Assembly: GCA_963783175.1 (NCBI GenBank)
Contig: CAWANG010000005.1
Location: forward strand, 50,262 to 114,261
Origin: Roseiarcus sp963783175
Lineage (GTDB): Bacteria; Pseudomonadota; Alphaproteobacteria; Rhizobiales; Beijerinckiaceae
Length of the DNA stretch: 64,000 nucleotides
Direction: 5' to 3'
Below the pieces are notes generated by a model. It saw only the letters and a list, made by a program, of their open reading frames with translations, was not told the DNA's origin and searched no databases. Shown in pieces: positions 26,730 through 35,500 of the stretch. The first letter of the stretch is position 1, and the number at the start of each line of letters is the position of its first letter. Position numbers and translations under genes: made by a program.

Positions 26730-28279
26730 GTCGGCCTTCCATGGATCGTGTCCGTCGATCTTTGGCCCATGGCCGCGGTCATGACGGTTTCCTCATTGGC
26801 TTCGGCGCGATCGAGTATCGCCATCTGCCGGCCTTCTCGCATGACGAGAACGCGGTCGCTAAGGACCAGCACTTCGGGGAGGTCCGAGGAGATTACGATG
26901 ACGCCAATGCCTTCCGCCGCGAGTTGGCCGATGATCGCGTGCACTTCGGCTTTGGAGCCGACATCGACGCCACGCGTCGGCTCGTCGAGAATCAAGACCG
27001 AGGGGTTGGTGTTGAGCCACTTGCTCAACATGACCTTCTGCTGATTGCCGCCGGAGAGCTTGGCGACCTCGAGATCGACCGACGGCGTGCGGATCGCGAG
27101 GCGTTCGCGAAAGGCGTCGGCTGTCCGGCGTTCCAAACCCGTCCGGACGAGACCGAGGCGACTGAGGTACCGTCGCAGAATCGGCAATGTGATGTTGGCG
27201 AAGATCGACATCGGGAGAACGAGCCCGAGTTGGCGACGATCCTCGGAAACGTAGGCTATCCCCAGATCCATCCCGTCGCGCGCCGTGCGGACAATTACCG
27301 GATTTCCCCCAGCGAGGATCGTTCCAGAAGTGGCAGGTTCGATGCCGAAAAGGGCGAGCCCGACATCGGTCCGTCCCGCGCCGATAAGGCCTGCGAAACC
27401 AAGCACCTCGCCCCGATGGAGATCGAAGCTGACGCCTTCGAATACGCCCTGGCGACCCAGATCCGCGACTGAGAGAACGACTTCCTTTCTGGCGCAGGTC
27501 GTCCGCGCCTTGGTCAAATCAATCTCCCGCCCGACCATATCGGCGATTGCGCGCCGTGGCGTCGCTTCGAGCCGCGTGCGAGTCGATATCAGCCTCCCAT
27601 CGCGGAAGACCGTGATCTTGTCGGCGATCTCGAACACCTCCTCCATGCGATGGCTGACAAATAGGATTGCCACGCCCTGCCTCTTCAGATCGCGGACTAG
27701 CTTGAAAAGCTCCTGGACCTCATGTGCAGACAGCGACGCGGTTGGCTCATCCATGATGAGGACACGAACGTTCAGGGAAATCGCCTTGGCGATTTCGACA
27801 GACTGTTGGGCGGCCAACGTCAGGCCGCGGGCCGGCTTTCGCACGTCAAGGGTCATTCCCAGTTCGGCGAGGATCTTGTCTGCGTCGCGAAACATGTCCC
27901 GCCAACCGACCACGGCGCCGCGGTCCTGGTGGCTGATGAAAATGTTCTCCGCGACATTGAGATCGGGAAACAACAGCGGCTCTTGATAGATGGCGGCGAC
28001 GCCGAGCCGCTGGGCTTCGGCGGCGCTGCGGATCGTGACTGGCCGGCCGGCCAAAAGGATCTGGCCACGATCGGGCTGATGCACGCCGGTTATGATCTTG
28101 ATGAGCGTCGATTTTCCGGCGCCGTTCTCGCCAAGCAGGGCGTGAATCTCACCGGGGCGCAACGCGAGCGAGACGTCCTCGAGCGCTTGCGTGGCGTCAA
28201 ACCGCTTGGCTACTCCACGAATCTCTAAGATCGGCGCGACGACCGCCGCCGCGTCGGCAAGCTCTTGCCGCTCGTTCAT
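26726..28279 (-). CDS. rhaT: Sugar ABC transporter ATP-binding protein (RhaT/RbsA-like)
   Basis: A 517-residue double ATPase of normal length and intact frame. The first domain has GENGAGKSTLIKI (Walker A), IYQEPLLFPDLNVAENIF and VLIMDEPTASLSAHE (Walker B). The second has the altered Walker A GFAGLIGAGRTD, LSGGNQQKVMLSKWL and VLILDEPTRGVDVGSK. This is the energising subunit of the monosaccharide importer whose permeases and binding protein follow in the operon. The SDR gene ends only five bases upstream, so it may belong to the same transcript. Confidence 0.92.
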   Translation of the reverse strand: MNERQELADAAAVVAPILEIRGVAKRFDATQALEDVSLALRPGEIHALLGENGAGKSTLIKIITGVHQPDRGQILLAGRPVTIRSAAEAQRLGVAAIYQEPLLFPDLNVAENIFISHQDRGAVVGWRDMFRDADKILAELGMTLDVRKPARGLTLAAQQSVEIAKAISLNVRVLIMDEPTASLSAHEVQELFKLVRDLKRQGVAILFVSHRMEEVFEIADKITVFRDGRLISTRTRLEATPRRAIADMVGREIDLTKARTTCARKEVVLSVADLGRQGVFEGVSFDLHRGEVLGFAGLIGAGRTDVGLALFGIEPATSGTILAGGNPVIVRTARDGMDLGIAYVSEDRRQLGLVLPMSIFANITLPILRRYLSRLGLVRTGLERRTADAFRERLAIRTPSVDLEVAKLSGGNQQKVMLSKWLNTNPSVLILDEPTRGVDVGSKAEVHAIIGQLAAEGIGVIVISSDLPEVLVLSDRVLVMREGRQMAILDRAEANEETVMTAAMGQRSTDTIHGRPT

Positions 28280-28283
28280 CCTG

Positions 28284-29030
28284 CTAACGCCCGCCGGCCA
28301 CGTCGATTATTGCGCCGGTGACATAGGACGAAGCATCGCTCAACAGCCAGACAATCGTCTCGGCGATTTCGTTCGCCGTTCCAGGGCGGCCGAGCGGAGT
28401 TGAGGCGCCGATCTTATATGGCCGCTCGGGTTCGCCGTATGTAGCGTGAATTTCGGTCTCGATGACGCCGGGGCGGATCGAGTTGACGCGCACGCCTTCG
28501 CGACCCAATTCTTTCGAGAGTCCGAGCGCCAGCGCGTCGACCGCGGCCTTCGAACCGGCGTAGTCGACGTAAGTGTCGGGCGCGCCGATCCGCGCAGCCA
28601 CCGAAGAGATCAGGACGATCGACCCGCCGTTGCCGCCGCGGCTCTTGTTCATGCGTCGCGCGGCTTCGCGCGCGACCAGATATGCGCCGAGCACGTTCAC
28701 GTCGAAGACCTGCCGCATGCGCTCGAGGCTCATGTCGACGAGGCGCGACGACGTCGCCGCTACGCCGGCATTGACGACAACGCCGTCAAGAGGCCCGAGC
28801 GCCTTTGTCGTCGCCTCGAACATGGCGATGACATCGCTCTCACGCGAAACGTCTCCCGCCACGGCGATGGCCTTGCCTCCCGAACGCCCCGCCTCAGCAA
28901 CAGCGGATTGCGCGGCCGCCTCGTCCTTCAGGTAATTGACGGCGACCGACCAGCCGCGTTGAGCGCCGAGCAGGCAAGTCGCGCGTCCGATGCCGCGCGA
29001 GCCACCGGTAACGAGAATGGTCTTGGACAT
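28284..29030 (-). CDS. SDR family oxidoreductase
   Basis: The start at 29030 (MSKTILVTGGSRGIGRA) follows a GGGAGAG site; the longer frame adds a basic, non-homologous stretch. A 248-residue classical SDR with TGGSRGIG, VVNAGVAA, ISSVAARIG and catalytic YAGSK, and a C-terminal YVTGAIIDVAGG. It is the first gene of the rhamnose-type ABC operon (four bases before the ATPase). A role as an L-rhamnose, L-fucose or related sugar dehydrogenase is likely from this position, but the substrate is inferred. Confidence 0.88.
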   Translation of the reverse strand: MSKTILVTGGSRGIGRATCLLGAQRGWSVAVNYLKDEAAAQSAVAEAGRSGGKAIAVAGDVSRESDVIAMFEATTKALGPLDGVVVNAGVAATSSRLVDMSLERMRQVFDVNVLGAYLVAREAARRMNKSRGGNGGSIVLISSVAARIGAPDTYVDYAGSKAAVDALALGLSKELGREGVRVNSIRPGVIETEIHATYGEPERPYKIGASTPLGRPGTANEIAETIVWLLSDASSYVTGAIIDVAGGR

Positions 29031-29215
29031 GGCGCTCGACTCTCTCCCGGAGCGATTGAAGCCGCATCGAGCTCCACCCGATAAGACTGGCGCAGTCGCA
29101 AAGCTTTTGCAACGCCGACGCCGGCCGGACGAAGCCCTCGCGGTCACCGACCTTGACCAAGTTTCTGCCGGCAGGCGAAGCTACCCAGCTAGTCTGCCCG
29201 GGAGGAGTATCACCG

Positions 29216-30157
29216 ATGAAGATCGCGGTTCTTGGCGGCGGCGGCGCCATGGGCGGCCTATTCGGGGGCTATCTGGCGCGCGCCGGGGAAGACGTCGTTC
29301 TCGTCGATGTGTCACAGGCGTCGGTCGACGCCATCGATCGCGACGGCCTTGCGATCGAAGAGAAGGACGGGTCGACAGTGACGCTCCGTGTCAAGGCTTC
29401 ATCGAAGCCAAACGACATCGGCCCAGTCGATCTCATCGTCAATTTCGTCAAATGCTACGACACGGAGGCGGCGATAACGGCGGCGGCGCCAATGCTCGGA
29501 GATGGTACCGCGATCCTGACGCTGCAGAACGGCTGGGGCAATGCGGATCGGATCGCGGCGGTGGCAGGCAGATCGCGCGTGATGGTCGGTCTCACCTACC
29601 ATTCAGGGACGCTCCTTGGTCCTGGCCGCGTCAAGCATTCCGGAATTGGAATGACCCACGTTGGCGAACTCGACGGCTCCAAGTCCCGACGGCTGGAGAC
29701 CGCGGTCGCCGCCTTTCGCAAGGCCGGGATCGATACGGCGGCCTCATCGCGCATCATTGACGAGATATGGAAGAAACTGGCTCTGAACGTTTGCACTTTG
29801 CCGACATCGGCGCTCCTCCATTTTCCGGCGCATGAACTTATCCAGCACGAAGGGACGATCGCGCTGATGCAAGGGCTGCTCGCGGAGGTCGTAGCGGTCG
29901 CGAAGGCGCAAGGGATCAATCTGGATCAGGCGGAGCGCTGGCAAGCAATCACAAGCTTGCTCAAGCAGGCGGTCGGCGCGCGCGCCTCGATGCTGCAGGA
30001 TGTGGAAGCGAACCGGCGGACCGAAATTGATGTCGTCAATGGCGCAATCGTTGAGGCCGGCAGGCAGAACTCGGCGCCGACGCCGTTGAACGACGCAATG
30101 GTCTGGATGGTGAAGAGCCTTCAGGCCAAGTATCTTGCGGCCGGCCAGCAGCGATGA
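29216..30157 (+). CDS. 2-dehydropantoate 2-reductase (ketopantoate reductase) family protein
   Basis: A 313-residue protein starting at ATG 29216 with GGAGGAG eight bases ahead. The NAD(P) fold starts MKIAVLGGGGAMGGLFGGYLA, followed by LIVNFVKCYDTEAAI, TLQNGWGNADRI and the conserved WKKLALNVCTLPTSALL, and the C-terminal helical domain of the ApbA/PanE family. Many proteins of this family in sugar clusters reduce other 2-keto acids, so pantothenate synthesis is not certain here. It diverges from the SDR-ABC operon and converges on another SDR gene. Confidence 0.86.
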   Translation: MKIAVLGGGGAMGGLFGGYLARAGEDVVLVDVSQASVDAIDRDGLAIEEKDGSTVTLRVKASSKPNDIGPVDLIVNFVKCYDTEAAITAAAPMLGDGTAILTLQNGWGNADRIAAVAGRSRVMVGLTYHSGTLLGPGRVKHSGIGMTHVGELDGSKSRRLETAVAAFRKAGIDTAASSRIIDEIWKKLALNVCTLPTSALLHFPAHELIQHEGTIALMQGLLAEVVAVAKAQGINLDQAERWQAITSLLKQAVGARASMLQDVEANRRTEIDVVNGAIVEAGRQNSAPTPLNDAMVWMVKSLQAKYLAAGQQR

Positions 30158-30190
30158 CGCTGACATCGGGCGCGGCCTCGCCGTAGCAGC

Positions 30191-30970
30191 TCATTCGGTC
30201 TTCGCAGCCTGCAACCACGCTGGCGCGTGCGGAATGCCCTGGACGGTCCATCCACCATCGGCGATGATGGTCTGACCGGTCACGTAGGACGCTTCGTCGT
30301 CGGCGAGAAAGCGTACGATATTGGCAATTTCTTGCGTCGCGGCGAGGCGCTTCATCGGCACGCGCGCCACCATCCAATCCTCCTGCAACGATCCGTCCGC
30401 CAGTCCCTGATCGATCAACTTGGTCCGGGTGAAGCCCGGCGCGACCGCATTGACCCGAATGCCGGCCGAGGCGACTTCAAGCGCGAGCGCCCTGGTCAGG
30501 CCGAGAATTCCAGCCTTTGCCGCGCAATACGCGCCCCGTCCCGGCAGCCCGACGAACGCAGCAGTCGATGCGATGCTGACGATCGCGCCCCCTTTTGCGC
30601 GCGCGGCCATGCGAGGCACGGCTTCGGACGCGCACAGGAAGAATCCGTTGAGATGGGTGGCGATGACAGCCGAGAAGTCGGCGAACGAAATCTTGCCCAC
30701 AAGGCCAACGCGTTGGATGCCCGCATTATTGACGAGGATGTCGATCCCATCCGCCTTCGCATCGATCGCCTTGAACGCCTCCGCGACGCTGGACGGATCG
30801 GTGACGTCGGCTTCGAGATAGACGACGCCCGCGCGCGGCTCCGCGGCAGTCAGCTTGTCGAGGGAGAACACCTTGGCGCCGTCGGCCAGCAGCCTCTCGG
30901 CGATCGCGTCGCCAATGCCGCGCGCCGCGCCGGTCACGACGGCGCTGCGCCCCGCCAGGGAATGGGACAT
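30191..30970 (-). CDS. SDR family oxidoreductase
   Basis: A 259-residue classical SDR: VVTGAARGIGDAIAERLL, LVNNAGIQRVG, IASTAAFVG and catalytic YCAAK, and a C-terminal YVTGQTIIADGGWTVQG. It is the last gene of a minus-strand cluster beginning with the amidohydrolase at 33.5 kb; 31 bases separate it from the next SDR. The TGAARGIG plus NNAGIQ pattern is common among 2-keto-3-deoxy-L-fuconate dehydrogenases and related sugar-acid enzymes, which makes that step plausible here. Confidence 0.88.
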   Translation of the reverse strand: MSHSLAGRSAVVTGAARGIGDAIAERLLADGAKVFSLDKLTAAEPRAGVVYLEADVTDPSSVAEAFKAIDAKADGIDILVNNAGIQRVGLVGKISFADFSAVIATHLNGFFLCASEAVPRMAARAKGGAIVSIASTAAFVGLPGRGAYCAAKAGILGLTRALALEVASAGIRVNAVAPGFTRTKLIDQGLADGSLQEDWMVARVPMKRLAATQEIANIVRFLADDEASYVTGQTIIADGGWTVQGIPHAPAWLQAAKTE

Positions 30971-31001
30971 CGGCGTCCTCCTTTCCGCCTCTTGCCTCAG
31001 C

Positions 31002-31769
31002 TCAATACATCAGCCAGCCGCCGCTGACGTTGATGGTCGCGCCAGTGACGTAGCCGGCATGGTCGGAAGCGAGAAACAGCACTGCGCCCGCGAGTTCCGA
31101 CGGCGCCGCCATCCGACCGAGCGGGATCGCCGCTACGGTCGACGCCAACTGCTCGTCGGTCATTCCGCTGCGCATCATCGCCGTATCCGCGGCGCCGGGG
31201 GAGACTGCGTTGACCGTGATGTTATCCTTCGCCAGCGACCGGGCGAGGCCGCGTGTCATCGAGACGATGCCGCCCTTTGTCGCAGCGTAGGCCACCGACC
31301 CGCCGAAGCCGCCGCTCCACCACCCTTGCGAGGTGAAGTTGATGATCCGTCCGCCATGACCTTGTCGCCGGAGGGCTTGAGCCACGGCCTGATTGAGGAA
31401 GAAGGTCGATTTGAGATTGATGTCATGCTGGAAATCCCAGTCGGCCTCCGAGACTTCGTCGACGCTTGCGCGGCGCACGAGAACGGCCGCCGCGCAGACG
31501 AGGACATCGAGGCCGCCAAGCGCGCCGACGACGGTTTCGACCAGTTTCGGGTGGTTGGAGACTGGGCGCAGATCGACGGCTAGTGACAGATGCGGCCCGC
31601 CTTCCATCTCGGCGACCACCGCTTTCGCCTTGTCTTCGGCCAGATCGACCACTGCGACCCGGGAGCCCGCCGCGCCAAAAGCCAGCGCCACCTCTCTTCC
31701 GATGCCGCCGGCCCCGCCGGTGACGAGGACGCGCTTGCCTTCGAGGCCTGACGCCAGACTCCAAGTCAT
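31002..31769 (-). CDS. SDR family oxidoreductase
   Basis: The true start is ATG 31769 (MTWSLASGLEGKRVLV), overlapping the stop of the EthD-like gene; the frame is open for 150 more codons upstream, but that part is a shadow. The 255-residue SDR has VTGGAGGIGREVA, LVCAAAVLVRRA (in place of NNAG), FTSQGWWSGGF with catalytic YAATK, and YVTGATINVSGGWLMY. The CAAAV variation at the usual NNAG site is notable. It is part of the amidohydrolase cluster and probably oxidises a sugar or sugar acid. Confidence 0.87.
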   Translation of the reverse strand: MTWSLASGLEGKRVLVTGGAGGIGREVALAFGAAGSRVAVVDLAEDKAKAVVAEMEGGPHLSLAVDLRPVSNHPKLVETVVGALGGLDVLVCAAAVLVRRASVDEVSEADWDFQHDINLKSTFFLNQAVAQALRRQGHGGRIINFTSQGWWSGGFGGSVAYAATKGGIVSMTRGLARSLAKDNITVNAVSPGAADTAMMRSGMTDEQLASTVAAIPLGRMAAPSELAGAVLFLASDHAGYVTGATINVSGGWLMY

Positions 31770-32104
31770 CGCCCGCTCACTTCGTCGGGCAGGGAGGCCA
31801 AGGGTTCTTCGACGTAGCAGGAATGAGCCTCGCCGATGAATTTCGCCCGATCCTCGATCAGTATGTCGCGAAACGGATCGGCGGCGAAGGCTCGGTCGGC
31901 GTCGGCGATGCTGTCGAACCACGTCTCGCCGACGCCATCCCACTGAGCGTCCGCCGGAACGCAGCGATCGACGCGGCTGAAACGCAATCCGCGCAATCCG
32001 GGAAGCTGGCGGATGATCTCCGCGTGGCGTCCGGTCCAATGCGAGAAGAATTCCTGAGGGGTAAGGTCCGACTTGCGGCGGATGAAGCTGACGCGCCTGA
32101 TCAT
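31766..32104 (-). CDS. EthD/dimeric alpha-beta barrel family protein
   Basis: Start at ATG 32104; a TTG lies two codons earlier. This small 112-residue protein begins MIRRVSFIRRKSDLTPQEFF and has HWTGRHAEIIRQLPGLRGLR, the pattern of EthD-domain proteins with the ferredoxin-like barrel. No metal or cofactor motif is visible beyond the conserved His. The family is often found with sugar and aromatic degradation genes, but biochemical roles are mostly unknown. It overlaps the SDR start by four bases, so the two are co-translated. Confidence 0.76.
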   Translation of the reverse strand: MIRRVSFIRRKSDLTPQEFFSHWTGRHAEIIRQLPGLRGLRFSRVDRCVPADAQWDGVGETWFDSIADADRAFAADPFRDILIEDRAKFIGEAHSCYVEEPLASLPDEVSGR

Positions 32105-32118
32105 GGTCAATCATTTCC

Positions 32119-32613
32119 TTACGCGCGCGCCGGAGGCTGGAACAGCTCGAGGGTGATGCCGTCGTGGATACGCAGATAGGCGACGCGCGCGCCGATGTTC
32201 GGGCCGCCGTCAACCTCGACCGGCCCCTCGCGGCTCACCGGTTTCGCGCCGCAATCGACCGCATGCTCCCACGCGACGCGGGCGTCTTCAACGGCCAGGC
32301 AAAGATGGATGTTGCCCGGATTTGCGGTTGCCTCCGAGTTGCCGCGCTTGTCCAGTGCTTCGTAGTCCAGCAGTTCAAGGATCACCCCGCCCGGCAGCTC
32401 GACGAACGCTCCCTTGATCGAAACGCCGGGGATGCCGATGATCTTCGCCAGATAAGGCCGATTGAGCAGCTCGCGCCAAAGTGCGGGAGCCCCAAGGAAA
32501 CGCTCCCAGAACGCCAGCGCTTCATCAATGCTGGCGACGCTCATGCCGACATGATGGACTGCAGTGGCCGTCGCGATCGTTCCCGGTCTGGATGTTGCGT
32601 CGGCCAAGGCCAT
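32119..32613 (-). CDS. VOC family (glyoxalase/bleomycin resistance) protein
   Basis: A vicinal-oxygen-chelate protein of about 164 residues. I take ATG 32613 (MALADATSRPG); TTG 32607 has better spacing from the GAGAGG site. VHHVGMSVASIDEALAFWE gives the first metal His, ELPGGVILELLDYEA the first Glu, NIHLCLAVEDARVAW a second His, and ITLELFQPP the second Glu. These residues match the metal site of methylmalonyl-CoA epimerase-like or glyoxalase-like enzymes. Ten bases separate it from the amidohydrolase stop. Within this operon it may act on a sugar-derived intermediate (inference). Confidence 0.83.
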   Translation of the reverse strand: MALADATSRPGTIATATAVHHVGMSVASIDEALAFWERFLGAPALWRELLNRPYLAKIIGIPGVSIKGAFVELPGGVILELLDYEALDKRGNSEATANPGNIHLCLAVEDARVAWEHAVDCGAKPVSREGPVEVDGGPNIGARVAYLRIHDGITLELFQPPARA

Positions 32614-32623
32614 CCTCTCAAGT

Positions 32624-33493
32624 CTAAATTCTGAACAGCTTTTCGGCGTTGCGCGAGAACATCGCCAGCTGCTCGTCCTTGGTGAAGCCGGAGATGATAT
32701 TCGCATAAGCGTTGATCAAATCAGGATAGGAGCTGAACATCCGGTCGACCGGCCAGTTGGTCCCGAAGACGACGCGGTGCACGCCAAAAGCCTCGATGCT
32801 GCCGAGAACCCAGGGACGCAGCGATTCGACAGTCCACAGACGATCCATCATGCCGAGGCCCGATATTTTCATGACGACATTGTCTGCCTTCGCCAGAGCG
32901 CGCATCGCCGCCGACCAGCGCCTGAAGTAGGCATCGTCTCGCGCCTCGGGGATCGCGCAGTGATCGACGCATATCATCGTGTCGGGAAAAGCAGCGGCGA
33001 GGTCGATGAGATCGTCGAAATGCTGGATACGCGTGTCGATGCACGAGACAAGATTGTGCCGTCTCAGGTGTTTGAAGCCCGCGCGCCAGGCGCTATCGAC
33101 GAGGTAGCGTCCCTTGCCAAAATCCCTGATGCCCCGAACGTTGACGTAGCGCATGTGACGATCAAGCACCTCTTCGGCGTCGGGATCGGCGAGGTGGCAT
33201 TCGGCGACGATGCCGTGCGGGTAACCGGTCTTGTCGGCGAAAGCTTGAAGCCACTTCGTCTCGTTGACAGGGTCCGGAACGCCGAGCGCCGCTTGGACGT
33301 GGATCGCTTTCGGCACGTTGGCGAAGCGGATCTCGGCGATATAGTCTTCGATCCAATAGTGCTGCGACTTGAGCGCGTCTATGTCGCCCAGAAAGCCATG
33401 GATCGAGTCCGGCTCGAGCCATGAATAGCGCAGCTCCGGCCGCTTGAGGTCATGCAGATGAAAGTGGGTGTCGACGAAGGGAATTTCGGCCAC
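32624..33493 (-). CDS. Amidohydrolase, probable L-fuconolactonase/L-rhamnonolactonase
   Basis: A 289-residue COG3618-type amidohydrolase. DTHFHLHD (residues 8-15) holds the metal-binding HxH, ICVDHCAIPE carries another metal-site residue pair, and FGTNWPVDRM holds the catalytic Asp. The WLEP and RGIRDFGKGRYLVD segments are typical of lactonases acting on sugar lactones. In L-fucose and L-rhamnose oxidation such enzymes open the lactone made by the sugar dehydrogenase. It leads a minus-strand operon with VOC, EthD and two SDR genes, and is divergent from another SDR-SMP30-dehydratase operon, which supports the assignment. Confidence 0.88.
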   Translation of the reverse strand: MAEIPFVDTHFHLHDLKRPELRYSWLEPDSIHGFLGDIDALKSQHYWIEDYIAEIRFANVPKAIHVQAALGVPDPVNETKWLQAFADKTGYPHGIVAECHLADPDAEEVLDRHMRYVNVRGIRDFGKGRYLVDSAWRAGFKHLRRHNLVSCIDTRIQHFDDLIDLAAAFPDTMICVDHCAIPEARDDAYFRRWSAAMRALAKADNVVMKISGLGMMDRLWTVESLRPWVLGSIEAFGVHRVVFGTNWPVDRMFSSYPDLINAYANIISGFTKDEQLAMFSRNAEKLFRI

Positions 33494-33843
33494 CGCGGCA
33501 TGCCCCCCCAGGACTGGCTGTCACAGTCGCAGCCCTTGTCGATGCGCTTCCGCTGATCGCCTGTGAAGTTGCAGCCGAAGCCGTCTTCTTGGCGCTGGAG
33601 CCAAAGACATGTCGCCGCGATCCATAGCCGAGCGGGCTCGCTCGCGCAACAACCGAGGCCAGCCAAGAATATGCTTGTGCGTTTCGACGACGTCTCAATA
33701 TAGTTCGGCCGCAAAGCGCGAAGCTTGCCCTCGGCAGGCGATAGTGGGAGCGGCGCATCAAGGCGGCCTATCAGGCAAGACCGCGGAAACGCGCGCGCGC
33801 CGGGGTCCTCGAAACGCCGGGTGAGTAGAAGGGCGTTTCACCG
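33494..33843 (+). other. Divergent intergenic region between two sugar-acid operons
   Basis: 350 bases with no gene I can support. It must hold promoters for both operons. One weak sigma-70-like candidate toward the plus-strand operon is TTGTGC at 33675-33680 with TATAGT at 33699-33704 (18-base spacer). No palindrome strong enough to call an operator was seen. Confidence 0.35.
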
Positions 33844-34593
33844 ATGAGTCCGCGATCACAACGGCGTCGTGGCGTGGTGACCGGAGCAGGCAGCGGCATC
33901 GGCAAAGCCGTCGTCTCCAGAATGCGGCGCGAGGGCGTTGAGGTCCTTGCGGTCGACATCAATCGTGACGGGCTTAGCCGCTTCGAGAAGGACGGCTGCG
34001 AGACGCTCGCCGCCGACATCACTGATCCCGCGGTTCGCGACAGACTGGCCGACTGGGCCCAGGGCGCAAATTACCTTGTCAATTCGGCCGGCGTCATCCT
34101 GATCAAGCCGATCTTCGAGCTGACGATCGAGGATTGGCGCCGCGTGCAGGCCGTCAACGCCGAGGCGACGTTCTTCCTTTGCCAGAAGATCGGTCCAAGG
34201 CTCAGCCCGGGCGGCGCAATCGTCAATCTGTCGTCGAGTTCGGCCAAGTTCGCGACGACCATCGAAGTCGCCGCCTACGCCGCCTCCAAGACTACGATCC
34301 TCTCCATCACTCGCTCCTTCGCATACGCGCTTGCTCCGCGTCAGGTCAGGGTCAACGCCATCCTGCCTGGCATCGTCGACACGCCGATGCAGGACGAGGT
34401 GCTGGAGCGAGTGGCGCTCATGCGTGGCCTCACGGCAGAGGAACTGCAAAACGCGCGGACCAGGCTTGTCCCGCTCGGACGCGGGTCGACGCCCGAGGAA
34501 TGCGCTGGCCTGATCTGGTTCCTCCTCTCGGATGAAGCCGCCTACATGACCGGACAGGCGATCAACTTCACTGGCGGCCTTGTGACCTGGTGA
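33844..34593 (+). CDS. SDR family oxidoreductase, probable 2-keto-3-deoxy-L-fuconate dehydrogenase type
   Basis: A 249-residue SDR with GVVTGAGSGIGKAVV, a short loop, LVNSAGVILIKP (NNAG equivalent), LSSSSAKFATTIEVA, catalytic YAASK and PGIVDTPMQDEV, then YMTGQAINFTGGLVTW. The AGVxxxKPxFELT and PG-VDTPM pattern resembles 2-keto-3-deoxy-L-fuconate dehydrogenases. It heads an operon with an SMP-30 lactonase, an enolase-family dehydratase and an ABC importer, which is the right setting for that step. The assignment to a single substrate is inference. Confidence 0.87.
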   Translation: MSPRSQRRRGVVTGAGSGIGKAVVSRMRREGVEVLAVDINRDGLSRFEKDGCETLAADITDPAVRDRLADWAQGANYLVNSAGVILIKPIFELTIEDWRRVQAVNAEATFFLCQKIGPRLSPGGAIVNLSSSSAKFATTIEVAAYAASKTTILSITRSFAYALAPRQVRVNAILPGIVDTPMQDEVLERVALMRGLTAEELQNARTRLVPLGRGSTPEECAGLIWFLLSDEAAYMTGQAINFTGGLVTW

Positions 34594-34610
34594 GCGAAAA
34601 GGAGGACACT

Positions 34611-35489
34611 ATGAAAAAGCCGATCACCGTGTGTACGGGCGGCCTCGGGCATCCCGAGGGCCCGTACGAACTCGACGACGGCCGGGTTATTTACGCCAAC
34701 ACTTATGCGAGCGCGATCGGAGTATGGGACCCGAAGACTGGGACGGCTGGCGTCTACGCCAACGTCGGCGGTGGACCAAACGCGTGCATGCTCGGCAGCG
34801 ACGGCTGCGTTTATTCCACCCAGACGCCTAACGTTGGAGCCTGGGCCGCGCCCGTCCACCGGCCGCCTTCGATCCAGAAGACCAGCCCCGCCGGCAAAGT
34901 CGAGATCCTGGTCACCGAGGCCGACGGCGTGAAGTTCGACGGGCCCAACGATCTGGCGTTCGGACCTGACGGGCGACTCTATTTCACCGACTCGGGCGAT
35001 TGGGCGCCCGACAAGAAGCCGCATCCCGGACGCATCGTCGTCATCGAAAAAAACGGCAAAGCAAGCGTGCTCGAGGAACTTGACCACGTCTATCCGAACG
35101 GGATCGTCGTCGAGCCCGACGGCTCGGTCGTGTGGGTCGAATCCTATACCTTGAAGGTCGTGCGTCGGAGGCCCGGCGGCGCCAAACAGGTGATCTATAC
35201 GATGCCGGAAGGGCACATTCCCGATGGTCTGAAGATCGATTCAGGAGGCAATTTCTGGATCACCGCCGTTGCCGCCGGCGGCGTCGATGTCATCGACAAG
35301 AACGGCAGGCCATTGCATTTCCTCGATACCGGCGGCACGATACTCAACTGCGTGTTCGGCAAGGGGGGCGCGCTCTATTGCTGCGATATGGGCCCGTTTG
35401 ACCTTACCGGCGCGGCGATGAACGGCAGGCTGATCAAGGTCGATGTCGGCGTCGAAGGCATGCCGCTGTTTCGTGGCGCGATAGGGTAG
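34611..35489 (+). CDS. SMP-30/gluconolactonase family protein
   Basis: The start at ATG 34611 (MKKPITVCTGG) has AGGAGG five bases ahead; GTG 34590 is too early. The 292-residue six-bladed beta-propeller has HPEGPYELDDGRVIYAN (metal Glu), FDGPNDLAFGPDGRLYFTD (metal Asn), YPNGIVVEPDG and IPDGLKIDSGGNFWI (metal Asp). The family hydrolyses sugar lactones with a divalent metal. With the COG3618 amidohydrolase in the divergent operon, the region encodes two unrelated lactonases, perhaps for different lactones or anomers. It is 17 bases after the SDR stop. Confidence 0.9.
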   Translation: MKKPITVCTGGLGHPEGPYELDDGRVIYANTYASAIGVWDPKTGTAGVYANVGGGPNACMLGSDGCVYSTQTPNVGAWAAPVHRPPSIQKTSPAGKVEILVTEADGVKFDGPNDLAFGPDGRLYFTDSGDWAPDKKPHPGRIVVIEKNGKASVLEELDHVYPNGIVVEPDGSVVWVESYTLKVVRRRPGGAKQVIYTMPEGHIPDGLKIDSGGNFWITAVAAGGVDVIDKNGRPLHFLDTGGTILNCVFGKGGALYCCDMGPFDLTGAAMNGRLIKVDVGVEGMPLFRGAIG

Positions 35490-35500
35490 GGGCCTCGCAT

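Noticed and set aside
31002..32213. 403-codon frame suggesting an N-terminally extended SDR
   Set aside because: The extension overlaps the EthD-like and part of the VOC gene out of frame; the SDR begins at 31769.
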